Under the pieces are notes generated by a model. The model did not search any database. It saw nothing but the letters and a program-made list of their open reading frames with translations, and was not told where the DNA came from. 20,918 nucleotides of DNA, from positions 1-20,918 of the forward strand of contig JAEWLZ010000262.1 in NCBI GenBank assembly GCA_023457295.1, in the 5' to 3' direction. The DNA is from Cyanobacteria bacterium OH_PDB_112. Its GTDB lineage: Bacteria; Cyanobacteriota; Vampirovibrionia; Gastranaerophilales; CAJFVJ01. The position numbers were made by a program, and so were the translations under genes. Below, one piece after another: positions 13,801-20,918 of the stretch; position 1 is the first letter of the stretch, and each line of letters opens with the position of its first letter.

Positions 13801-15285
13801 ATGGAAATAAAAGCCAAAATATCATCTTTGCAAGATGTCGAAGCAGATGTTGTAATAGTCAATTTATTCAAAGGGGTTACAAGTCCCGGTGGAGCAACAG
13901 GAGCTGTTGACAGTGCTTTGGGTGGATTGATAAGTGAATTTGTCATAAAAAAAGACAAATTTGAAGGTAATTTTGGCGATACATATATTTTACAGACTTA
14001 CGGGAAAATAAAAGCCTCAAAAGTTCTTGTGGCCGGGTTAGGTGAGGCAAAAGATTTTAATTTAACCAAATTACGTGAGTTGAACGCCAAAATTATTAAA
14101 AAATGCGAATCCACTCTGAAACCCAAAAAAATCGCATCAATTTTGCATGGTGCAGGAATCGGCGGACTCGCTCCTAAAGATTGCGCAAGAGCAATTACAG
14201 AAGGTGTTTTACTCGGCGGATACAAGTTTGAAAAATATAAAACTAAAAAATCTCATAATACAGAGTTTTTTGAAATAGTTGAAATCAATGCGGATATTCT
14301 TTCACAGATTGAAGAAGGAATAAAAGAAGGCGAAATAATAGCCAATGCGGCAAATTATGCGCGTGATTTGGTTAATGAGCCTGCTATGGTTGTTAATCCT
14401 GCAAAGCTTGCTGAAACGGCGCTAGGTATAGAAAGTATAGAAACAACTGTTATAGAAGGAAAAGATGCCTTAGAAAAAGGTATGGGAGCTTTTTATGCTG
14501 TTGGTATGGGTTCTGAAAATGAATCAAAATTTATTCACATGAAATATACCCCTGCAAATCCTCGCAAAAAGGTTGCTTTGATTGGAAAAGGCGTTACTTT
14601 CGACAGTGGCGGGTTGGATATAAAACCTGCTTCATCAATGCGTGAAATGAAAGGTGATATGTCTGGCGCAGCTTGTATTTTGGGTATTATGAATTATGCA
14701 AAAGCATTAAATCTTGATATCGAAATTCACGGAATTATTGCCGCCGTTGAAAATATGCCTTCAGGAAAAGCTTATCGTCCGGGCGATATTTTGACAGCTC
14801 TTAACGGAAAAACTATTGAAGTAGATAATACTGATGCTGAAGGACGTCTGACTCTTGCGGATGCCCTTTGTTACGCATCAGATTTAAAAGTTGACGAGAT
14901 TGTTGATATTGCAACTCTTACGGGAGCTTGTTGCGTGGCTTTAGGTCAAGAAGCAGCAGCAGTTTTGGGTAATAATCAGGGTCTTGTCGACAAGCTTAAA
15001 GAGGCTTCTGAAAATGCAGGAGAACGTATATGGCAAATGCCTATGTATGAAGAGCATTTGACTATGCTGAAAAGTGATGTGGCGGATCTGAAAAATACAG
15101 GAGGTCGTTACGCCGGTACAATGACCGCTGCGGTTTTTCTTAAAGAATTTGTAAAAGACACAAATTGGGCTCACCTTGATATAGCAGGATGTGCTGTTCC
15201 TGATAAAGAAATCAGAGGGCTTTCAAAAGGACCGACAGGAGTAGGTGTAAGAACACTGCTTTATTATTTATTGCAAAAACCTTAA
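13801..15285 (+). CDS. pepA: Leucyl aminopeptidase (M17 family)
   Basis: A 494-residue cytosolic aminopeptidase that removes N-terminal residues from peptides using two metal ions. The N-terminal macro-like domain spans about 1-160 and the catalytic domain about 165-494. The full set of metal and active-site residues is present: K263 and D268 in G-K-G-V-T-F-D-S-G-G, K275, D286 in K-G-D-M-S-G-A-A, and D345, E347 and R349 in the signature N-T-D-A-E-G-R-L-T-L-A-D-A. These keep a constant offset of 7 from E. coli PepA (K270, D275, K282, D293, D352, E354, R356). GAGGG precedes the ATG. It is the first gene of a three-gene operon, 13 bases before the next. Confidence 0.97.
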   Translation: MEIKAKISSLQDVEADVVIVNLFKGVTSPGGATGAVDSALGGLISEFVIKKDKFEGNFGDTYILQTYGKIKASKVLVAGLGEAKDFNLTKLRELNAKIIKKCESTLKPKKIASILHGAGIGGLAPKDCARAITEGVLLGGYKFEKYKTKKSHNTEFFEIVEINADILSQIEEGIKEGEIIANAANYARDLVNEPAMVVNPAKLAETALGIESIETTVIEGKDALEKGMGAFYAVGMGSENESKFIHMKYTPANPRKKVALIGKGVTFDSGGLDIKPASSMREMKGDMSGAACILGIMNYAKALNLDIEIHGIIAAVENMPSGKAYRPGDILTALNGKTIEVDNTDAEGRLTLADALCYASDLKVDEIVDIATLTGACCVALGQEAAAVLGNNQGLVDKLKEASENAGERIWQMPMYEEHLTMLKSDVADLKNTGGRYAGTMTAAVFLKEFVKDTNWAHLDIAGCAVPDKEIRGLSKGPTGVGVRTLLYYLLQKP

Positions 15286-15298
15286 TTACGGGAGGAAA

Positions 15299-16924
15299 AT
15301 GAGCAAATTAAGCGACCTCAGAAAGTTTTTAGAACAAGAAAATCTTGATTATTTTTTGATACCGTCAACAGACGAGTATCTTAATGAATATGTGCCTCTT
15401 GAGGAGAATTCTCGTTATCATCTTACAGGTTTTAAGGGTTCGGCAGGAGATGTTCTTGTTGGGATTGATGATGCTTTTTTGTTCGTTGACGGGAGATATC
15501 ATAAACAAGCGGATGAAGAAGTTTATCATAGCCTTATAACAGTTGTTAAGCTTGAATTGGCAAAAACTCAAAGAAGAGCGATAGCTGATATTTTACAGCG
15601 CAAAACAAATCTAAAAATAGGGGTGATTTCTTCTAAAATAAGCTATCATTCTTTTTGTGAACTTAAAAAAGAAGTAAAAAACGCTGAATTTGTACTTTAT
15701 GATAAAGATCCCGTACAGGAAGGGGTTTCTGTTAAATCGGCATCAGCTTATCAGGTAAAAGAAAAAATTACGGGCATGAGTGCGGATAAAAAACTCGGCA
15801 TAATCCAAAATGAAATGACAACCGATATTATAATCATCACAAAGCTTGATGAAATAGCTTATTTGACTAATTATCGCTCAAATTCCATACTTTATAGCTC
15901 TTGTTTTAAGGCAAAAGCGGTAATTGAACGTGAAAGATGTTTAATTTTTACCGATTGCAAACTTGAAAGTAATTTTGGCAAAAAAATCGGTAAAAAATTT
16001 GAAATTTTGCCGGAAAATGAGTTTTTTGAATATTTAAAAATACCTCAAAAAACAATGGTGATAACGTCTTCAATCAATATGAAAACTTATAATGCAATTG
16101 AACAGCATCTTTTGAAAGCAGTTAAAAACAGCCCAATTGCAGAGATGAAAGCCGTAAAAAACCAATCTGAAATTGAATATATGAAACGATGTTTTAAAAA
16201 AACCGATAAAGTTATCAAAAAAGTTCAAAAATGGTTAGCGAGAAAAAATCAAAAGACGCAAATTGAGCTTGCGAATAAAACAAAAAAATATTTCGAAAGG
16301 CAATGGGCAAAAGGTTTAAGTTTTAAAACCATAGCCGCATCGGGAGAAGATACCGCAATAGTCCATTTTACGGCACCGTCTGAAAAAATTATCGACAATA
16401 CTTTGGTTCTGCTTGATTGTGGCGGTTATTTTAAAGGCGGTTATGCTACAGATATTACTCAAACTTTTTTTGTGGGACATGAGCCGAGCTTTGACTACAA
16501 AGTTATTTATACGGCGGTTCTTAAAGGTTTTTTGGCAGGGATTAATTTTAATCTAACTCCCAAATCCATGGGTAAAAACTTGGATGAAGTTGTGCGCAAA
16601 ATTGTTGAAAAAAATGCACTTGAAGGGTTCAAATTTTCTCATTCAACAGGGCATGGTGTCGGAATTTTAGTACATGAAAATCCTCCATTCATTACTTTTT
16701 CGGAAGCCGGAGAAGTCCTTTTGAAACCTAATATGTGTTTCAGTATCGAGCCGGGACTTTACAAAGACGGAGCTTTTGGAGTAAGAATCGAAAGAGTGGT
16801 TTATATTGATGAAAATTACAAAATAGTTCCGCTCTCAAAAGCACCTTTTGATGAAAAATTGATAAATTATAATATGCTGAGTGAAGAAGAAATACAGCAG
16901 GTGAAAAAGTGGCAAAGTCAATAA
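15299..16924 (+). CDS. Xaa-Pro aminopeptidase (M24 family)
   Basis: A 541-residue protein that would release N-terminal residues preceding proline. A GGGAGG sits 5 bases before the ATG. Two creatinase-type N-terminal domains (about 1-135 and 150-285) are followed by the pita-bread catalytic domain. All five metal ligands are visible: D373 in L-L-D-C-G-G, D385 in Y-A-T-D-I-T, H452 in H-S-T-G-H-G-V-G, E484 in S-I-E-P-G-L-Y and E498 in R-I-E-R-V. The three-domain layout with the opening residues D-Y-F-L-I-P-S-T-D-E-Y matches aminopeptidase P of the longer type. Sitting directly behind pepA, it complements it in peptide breakdown. Its last 16 bases overlap the next gene. Confidence 0.95.
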   Translation: MSKLSDLRKFLEQENLDYFLIPSTDEYLNEYVPLEENSRYHLTGFKGSAGDVLVGIDDAFLFVDGRYHKQADEEVYHSLITVVKLELAKTQRRAIADILQRKTNLKIGVISSKISYHSFCELKKEVKNAEFVLYDKDPVQEGVSVKSASAYQVKEKITGMSADKKLGIIQNEMTTDIIIITKLDEIAYLTNYRSNSILYSSCFKAKAVIERERCLIFTDCKLESNFGKKIGKKFEILPENEFFEYLKIPQKTMVITSSINMKTYNAIEQHLLKAVKNSPIAEMKAVKNQSEIEYMKRCFKKTDKVIKKVQKWLARKNQKTQIELANKTKKYFERQWAKGLSFKTIAASGEDTAIVHFTAPSEKIIDNTLVLLDCGGYFKGGYATDITQTFFVGHEPSFDYKVIYTAVLKGFLAGINFNLTPKSMGKNLDEVVRKIVEKNALEGFKFSHSTGHGVGILVHENPPFITFSEAGEVLLKPNMCFSIEPGLYKDGAFGVRIERVVYIDENYKIVPLSKAPFDEKLINYNMLSEEEIQQVKKWQSQ

Positions 16925-17658
16925 CAAGTGTAAATAACGATACGGTCAAGTTTGCGGCATCTTTAGAACAAAAAAAATTTCGCGATGAGACGGGGCTTTT
17001 TTTGTTGGAAGGGCTAAAAGCTGTTGAAGAAGCCATAAAAAATGGCATCAAAGTCGAAAAAATCTTCTCAATTGAAGAAACTGATTTTGAGGCGGAAGAA
17101 AAATTTTTGGTGACAGAATCTGTGATAAAAAAAATAGCTACAACCCAAACCCCGCCTGAAATTGTAGCAATAGCGCGCAAAAAAGAATACGAATTTGAAA
17201 AACTCAACGGAAAGACTATTTTGCTTTTGGAAAATATAAAAGACCCCGGAAATCTTGGTACCATAATCCGTACAGCAACGGGTTTGGGGGTTCATTTGAT
17301 TATTCTGGCGGGAGATTGTGTGGATTTGTACAATCCAAAAGTTATAAGAGCGGCTACGGGTAATTTATTTCAAATCCCTATCGTAAAATACGATGATTTA
17401 GCGGTGATTAGAAAACAATTTCGAAATCATAAGTTTTTGGGAACAATTTTGGACCCCGCAAAATCCCCAACAGACCTGGATAAGGTGAATTTTAATATGC
17501 CTGTTGTAATTATGTTCGGCTCGGAAGCTGAAGGACTTTCACCCGAGACAACAGCATATGTGGACGAATTTGTAAAAATTCCGCTCCAAAACGAAGTTGA
17601 ATCACTAAATGTCGCCGTTTGCGCTTCAATTGTACTTTATCAGGCTATAAAAAAATAG
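16909..17658 (+). CDS. SpoU/TrmH-family RNA 2'-O-ribose methyltransferase
   Basis: A 249-residue protein with a substrate-binding N-terminal domain (about 5-90) and a SPOUT knot domain (about 100-247). The three family motifs are present: N-I-K-D-P-G-N-L-G-T-I-I-R (109-121), F-G-S-E-A-E-G-L-S (203-211) and I-P-L ... E-S-L-N-V-A (224-236). Such enzymes use S-adenosylmethionine to methylate a ribose in rRNA or tRNA; the N-terminal domain suggests an rRNA enzyme like RlmB or TsnR, but the site cannot be told. The start is GTG with AGGTG upstream, overlapping the aminopeptidase gene by 16 bases, so translation is probably coupled. Its stop codon is directly followed by the stop of the convergent glcF-like gene. 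Confidence 0.93.
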   Translation: MAKSITSVNNDTVKFAASLEQKKFRDETGLFLLEGLKAVEEAIKNGIKVEKIFSIEETDFEAEEKFLVTESVIKKIATTQTPPEIVAIARKKEYEFEKLNGKTILLLENIKDPGNLGTIIRTATGLGVHLIILAGDCVDLYNPKVIRAATGNLFQIPIVKYDDLAVIRKQFRNHKFLGTILDPAKSPTDLDKVNFNMPVVIMFGSEAEGLSPETTAYVDEFVKIPLQNEVESLNVAVCASIVLYQAIKK

Positions 17659-18810
17659 TTATTGAATATTCTGAAAAATTTCAACAAAATTCGCAATTTT
17701 TACATTTGAATTTTGTAGAACAGCACCTTTTATAAGTCCTAAGCGACAAAGGGGGCAATCGGTGAAAATATATTCATATTTTTCAAAATCTTCTGCGCGT
17801 TTTTTGGCAAGCTCCGCAGAAATTTTAGGATTTTCAAGAAAAAATAATCCCGCAGAACCACAACACTTATCGGGAAGAACTTCAAGTCTAAGTCCTGCGT
17901 GTAAAGCTGTTTCTAGAGTTTTTTCAATGCAATCTGTATGACAAGGTTTATGATAAGCCGCTTTTTTCCCTGCCGCTGCCGCAGGAAATATCTTCTGCTC
18001 TGCCAAAAATTCGTTGATATGTCTACACTTTTCAAAGATTTTTTGGGCTTTTTCTTTATATTCGCCTTCTAAAATCTCAGCATAGAGCGCAAAAGCTTTT
18101 TTGCAGCTTGCACAGTCAAAAAGCACAAAATCCGCATCATCAGAAACTTTATCAAGATTTTTTTTTGCAATTTTTACAAAATTTTCAACATCACCTATGT
18201 TGTACGCAGGAATGGCACAACAATCAAAATAGGGCATAGTATGGGTTATACCGTTTTTTTCAAGAAGCATCCTAAGCGCATTCAGCGATGATGAGTTAAA
18301 ATAATTATTTACGCAGCCGCTGAAAATAACTGTTTTAATCGAATTATCGCACTGCGTTGTTTGTTTTTTGTATTGTGTTGTCGGTGTCAAAAATTTATGC
18401 AAAATTTTTCCGAAAGTTGTGAAATTTAGAACAGGAAAAAACCTGTAAATCTTCGAAATGCTCGCTATATTTAAAAATAAGCGAGAATATAAAGCTCTTG
18501 TGGCAAGCTTTTTCCATAAAGGCGTGTATTTAAATGATGCGATTTTGGCGGAAGTTATAATTTTTTCCGCATCAATTCCAGATGGGCAAAATTCTTTACA
18601 TTTATTACAGGTTAAGCACATGTCGATATTTTTTCGGAGTTTTTTGTTAAAAGAAATATGACCCCTTAAAACTCCCATTAAAGCTGAAAAAAATCCTCGT
18701 GAAACAGTTGTTTCTTTTTTTGTAATATCAAAAATAGGACAGACATTTTGACAAAGCCCGCAGCGTGAGCAGGTATAAATTTCGTCTTGATAGTCTTCAA
18801 AATTTTTCAT
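17659..18810 (-). CDS. Iron-sulfur subunit of a glycolate/D-lactate oxidase-type enzyme (GlcF-like)
   Basis: A 383-residue protein with two [4Fe-4S] ferredoxin motifs, C14-x2-C17-x2-C20-x3-C24-P and C65-x2-C68-x2-C71-x3-C75-P, then two cysteine-rich CCG domains. The first CCG domain has C166, C197-C198 and C233-x2-C236; the second has C290, C316-C317 and C352-x2-C355, both at family spacing. In the first, the usual glycine after the cysteine pair is alanine (C-C-A). It would pass electrons from the flavin subunit encoded just upstream to a membrane or soluble acceptor. Start ATG overlaps the glcD stop by four bases (ATGA), showing translational coupling. A third subunit (GlcE) is not present next to the pair. 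Confidence 0.92.
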   Translation of the reverse strand: MKNFEDYQDEIYTCSRCGLCQNVCPIFDITKKETTVSRGFFSALMGVLRGHISFNKKLRKNIDMCLTCNKCKEFCPSGIDAEKIITSAKIASFKYTPLWKKLATRALYSRLFLNIASISKIYRFFPVLNFTTFGKILHKFLTPTTQYKKQTTQCDNSIKTVIFSGCVNNYFNSSSLNALRMLLEKNGITHTMPYFDCCAIPAYNIGDVENFVKIAKKNLDKVSDDADFVLFDCASCKKAFALYAEILEGEYKEKAQKIFEKCRHINEFLAEQKIFPAAAAGKKAAYHKPCHTDCIEKTLETALHAGLRLEVLPDKCCGSAGLFFLENPKISAELAKKRAEDFEKYEYIFTDCPLCRLGLIKGAVLQNSNVKIANFVEIFQNIQ

Positions 18811-20183
18811 AGAATTTTTCCGGGATTAAAAATATCTTGAGGGTCAAAAGCTTGTTTTATAAGTCGCATAAATTTTGTATTGGAGTTTACAAGCGGTAGG
18901 TATTGTTTTTTTGTCATTCCAACGCCATGTTCTCCTGTAATCGTTCCTCCTATTGAAAGAACATATTCAATCATTTCTTTTTCTGCAAGTTTGTACCTTT
19001 TACGTTGGTCTTCATCCCTTAAATCAAGCGCAAAATGAGGGTGCAAATTGCCATCTCCGGAGTGTCCCATTATTGTGATTATAATGGAATGTTTTTTTGA
19101 AATTTCCTGAATTTTTCTTACAGTATCTACAAGCCTATCAGGAGGAACTACTATATCTTCTGAAACCACATCAAAATCCAGTTTGGTTACAGAGCTGAAT
19201 GCTTGCCTTCTGGCAAACCAAATTCTGTCGGATTCTTCTTGATTTCGTGCGATTTTTAGTTCTGATGAGTTGTTATCACGACAAACAGAACTTATTTGCT
19301 CAATTTGATTTTTTACATCAATCTCTGTTCCGTCAACTTCTATAATCAAGCAGGCTTCCGCAGGGCGAAGTATGCCTGTCGGGTGGAATTTTTCGATAGT
19401 TTCGATAGTTTTTTTATCCATTAAATCAATTGTTGAAGGACGAAGTCTGTGCGAAATAATATTTTCGACGGTACGGGCGGAATCTTGCAAATCATCAAAA
19501 AAAGCAAGTAAAACCCTTTGAACGTCAGGCTTTGGAATGAGTTTTAAAGTGGCTTCAGTGATTATGCCCAAAGTCCCTTCAGAACCGGTGAAAAGTTGTG
19601 TGAGATTGTATCCCGCCACATTTTTTTTAGTGTTTGTAGCTGTATGAATGATTTCACCTTCAGAAGTTATAACTTCCAAATCAAGCACATAGTTGTGAGT
19701 CCCCCCATACTTAAAATGTCTGGGGCCGCTTGCGGATTGTGCGATAGCACCGCCTATTGTGGACACCGCAAGGCTTGAAGGGTCTGGAGGAAAAAATAGG
19801 CCCCGGGCTTCAACTTCTTTTTGAAGATTCCCTACAACGACGCCGGGTTGGACTTTACAGGTCAAGTTTTTTTCATCAATGGAGATTATTTTATTCATTT
19901 TTGAAAAGTGCATTACAATACCTTTTTTTAAAGGAATGCAAGCCCCAACTTGATTTGTGCCTGCTCCGCGCGGGACTATCGGTATTTTGTTTTTTGCGGC
20001 AAATTTTACTATCTCTTGCACCTGAAATTTATTTTCAGGCAAGACTACATAATTTGGAATATTCACTTTTGAATCGATTTTTGTCACATCAAAAGCATAC
20101 GGATAACAGTCTTCTTTTTCGCTCAAGACGTTATCTTTTCCTGCTATTTGCTCAAGTTTTTTAACTGTCAAACTATCTGTCAT
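18807..20183 (-). CDS. FAD-binding 2-hydroxyacid oxidase subunit (GlcD-like)
   Basis: The start is placed at the ATG at 20183 (458 residues); the frame is open further upstream to a GTG at 20276, but that part is not family-like. The FAD-binding domain has P-R-G-A-G-T-N-Q-V-G (71-80) and P-P-D-P-S-S-L-A-V-S-T-I-G-G (132-145) with Y-G-G-T-H-N-Y-V-L-D-L-E. The C-terminal cap domain has G-H-S-G-D-G-N-L-H-P-H-F and G-T-I-T-G-E-H-G-V-G. The family includes glycolate oxidase GlcD and D-lactate dehydrogenases, and the substrate cannot be told from sequence. A GGAG lies 12 bases before the ATG, longer than usual, and a TATAAT ends 6 bases before it, so a leaderless transcript is also possible. Confidence 0.92.
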   Translation of the reverse strand: MTDSLTVKKLEQIAGKDNVLSEKEDCYPYAFDVTKIDSKVNIPNYVVLPENKFQVQEIVKFAAKNKIPIVPRGAGTNQVGACIPLKKGIVMHFSKMNKIISIDEKNLTCKVQPGVVVGNLQKEVEARGLFFPPDPSSLAVSTIGGAIAQSASGPRHFKYGGTHNYVLDLEVITSEGEIIHTATNTKKNVAGYNLTQLFTGSEGTLGIITEATLKLIPKPDVQRVLLAFFDDLQDSARTVENIISHRLRPSTIDLMDKKTIETIEKFHPTGILRPAEACLIIEVDGTEIDVKNQIEQISSVCRDNNSSELKIARNQEESDRIWFARRQAFSSVTKLDFDVVSEDIVVPPDRLVDTVRKIQEISKKHSIIITIMGHSGDGNLHPHFALDLRDEDQRKRYKLAEKEMIEYVLSIGGTITGEHGVGMTKKQYLPLVNSNTKFMRLIKQAFDPQDIFNPGKIL

Positions 20184-20272
20184 AAAAAAATTATACTCCA
20201 AAATAGTAATATTATTTCGGAGCATTAAAAAACAAAACCGATATGTTAGGCTGAAAGAAAAACCGCAGAATT

Positions 20273-20321
20273 GCACAGTTTAGTTGAAAAGCCGTTTGTG
20301 CAGTTTTGAATATCGGCGGCT
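20273..20321 (+). promoter_or_regulatory. Possible pseudoknot before the small acidic gene
   Basis: Two stems interleave: GCACA (20273-20277) with TGTGC (20297-20301), and AGCCG (20290-20294) with CGGCT (20317-20321), the second extended by two G-U pairs. This is the topology of an H-type pseudoknot, ending about 10 bases before the ribosome-binding site. Five-base stems arise by chance, so this is only suggestive. Confidence 0.2.
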
Positions 20322-20343
20322 AATAGTAAAGGAAGTGAAAAAG

Positions 20344-20574
20344 ATGGCACATACTATAAACAAAAAACTTTATTCCGAAACAAAACGCAAATATATAAAT
20401 TGCGAAATTTTAGTGCTTGATGAGGAAGAACTTCTTCCTATGACTGACAGGCGCGAAATTATTCTATTTTGTACAGATGATGAGTATACTTACGATGAAC
20501 CCTCAGATGATTTAGAAATCGAAGGTTATCCTGAAACCGAACTTATCGAACAGTATAAAAACTTTGAAGAATAA
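20344..20574 (+). CDS. Small acidic hypothetical protein
   Basis: The start at the ATG at 20344 is chosen because AAAGGA lies about 10 bases upstream; an in-frame TTG at 20284 adds 20 residues without support. The 76-residue product starts with a basic stretch (INKKLYSETKRKY) and then becomes strongly acidic, with D-D-E-Y-T-Y-D-E-P-S-D-D-L-E-I-E-G at 45-61. It has no membrane span, cysteine pair or recognised motif beyond one cysteine at 20 and one at 43. The charge asymmetry suggests a small binding or adaptor protein, but I do not recognise it. It is divergent from glcD. Confidence 0.65.
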   Translation: MAHTINKKLYSETKRKYINCEILVLDEEELLPMTDRREIILFCTDDEYTYDEPSDDLEIEGYPETELIEQYKNFEE

Positions 20575-20620
20575 ATAATTTTTATAATTGATGTAATTAA
20601 TCAAATAGTATTTTTACATG

Positions 20621-20657
20621 GTATTATAATTGTAACATTTTGTTTCAATTATAATGC
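20621..20657. repeat. AT-rich inverted repeat carrying TATAAT on both strands
   Basis: ATTATAATTG (20623-20632) is the exact reverse complement of CAATTATAAT (20646-20655), with a 13-base loop; an outer G-C and a G-T pair can extend it to 12 bp. Each arm contains ATTATAAT, itself a palindrome, so TATAAT reads on both strands in both arms. It lies in the 176-base gap between the acidic gene and the last gene. It could be an operator, an early-ending structure or a chance AT dyad; it lacks the GC stem of a terminator. Confidence 0.45.
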
Positions 20658-20677
20658 TTAACTAGCAAGTTTATTAT

Positions 20678-20705
20678 TTGTTGAGTTATTAATCCGTATT
20701 ATAAT
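20678..20705 (+). promoter_or_regulatory. Promoter candidate of the last gene
   Basis: A perfect TATAAT (20700-20705) is preceded after 16 bases by TTGTTG (20678-20683). The start codon follows about 45 bases downstream. Confidence 0.4.
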
Positions 20706-20750
20706 ATTTTATTTTTTGGTAAGAGACATATACGAAAGGCTGGGTTTGAT

Positions 20751-20918
20751 ATGGCAGAGATGAAAGTAAGTTCTTTTAATTTAAATGTAGCAAGAACAAA
20801 AACAATGAAAATGAATTCTCATAAGGCTGTTAATTTTGGACGCTCTACTCTAGTAGCAGGTTCTTCCGGTCATTTATCTTCCACAACGCCTCTTTCTATA
20901 AATGGGAAGTCTATAATC
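20751..20918 (+). CDS. N-terminal part of a protein with the VNFGRS motif
   Basis: An ATG at 20751 opens a frame that continues to the window end (56 codons). AAAGG lies about 12 bases upstream; a second ATG three codons later is an alternative start. The visible part is serine-, threonine- and asparagine-rich, without a hydrophobic signal, and contains K-A-V-N-F-G-R-S at 25-32. The same kind of motif is found near the N-terminus of the 285- and 716-residue proteins. No domain can be named because the gene is cut off by the window end. Confidence 0.65.
   Translation, partial: MAEMKVSSFNLNVARTKTMKMNSHKAVNFGRSTLVAGSSGHLSSTTPLSINGKSII

Noticed and set aside
19757..20164. 135-codon plus-strand frame
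   Set aside because: It is antisense to the FAD-binding domain of the GlcD-like gene, whose motifs are intact.

Overview
This is an AT-rich bacterial chromosome segment (no rRNA, phage, IS or CRISPR signatures) carrying mostly housekeeping genes plus several lineage-specific proteins. The combination of an uninterrupted DnaE, a BFN-family nuclease, a GerMN lipoprotein-like protein, SucCD, a GlcD/GlcF-type oxidase, a DUF2229 protein and hypothetical proteins bearing a short N-terminal [IV]-[NS]-F-[GK] motif suggests an uncultured, fermentative bacterium, perhaps of the Melainabacteria/Gastranaerophilales (the non-photosynthetic sister of Cyanobacteria). That placement is inference from gene content and composition, not demonstrated.

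Layout. 1-1430: the start of a PhnA-like gene leaving the window on the minus strand, a 476-base AT-rich spacer, and a 285-residue protein with weak ADP-ribosyltransferase-like features. 1440-1660: a tRNA-Ser(GGA) gene with its promoter and terminator. 1673-3900: a stand-alone DUF2229/2-hydroxyacyl-CoA dehydratase-family protein, a previously hidden 55-residue membrane protein, a DUF1858 redox-disulfide protein and a GerMN-domain protein. 4004-8500: a small membrane-associated hypothetical protein, dnaE, and a convergent winged-helix regulator. 8500-11580: a regulatory intergenic region, the BFN nuclease, and a 716-residue lineage-specific protein with an H-N-H motif and internal repeats. 11642-13660: sucC-sucD, translationally coupled. 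13737-17658: a plus-strand operon pepA - Xaa-Pro aminopeptidase - SpoU-family RNA methyltransferase. 17659-20183: glcD-glcF on the minus strand, meeting that operon stop codon to stop codon. 20344-20918: a small acidic protein and the beginning of another protein with the N-terminal V-N-F-G motif.

How the genes fit together. pepA and the aminopeptidase give peptide breakdown in one transcript. SucCD (substrate-level phosphorylation with succinyl-CoA), the GlcD/GlcF pair (2-hydroxyacid oxidation) and the DUF2229 protein are all compatible with fermentative organic-acid metabolism, but nothing in the window ties them into one pathway. The most interesting unexplained material is the set of three otherwise unrelated proteins that share the short N-terminal motif; two of these also carry hints of toxin/nuclease-type catalytic centres. 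I found no convincing complete new multi-gene system.
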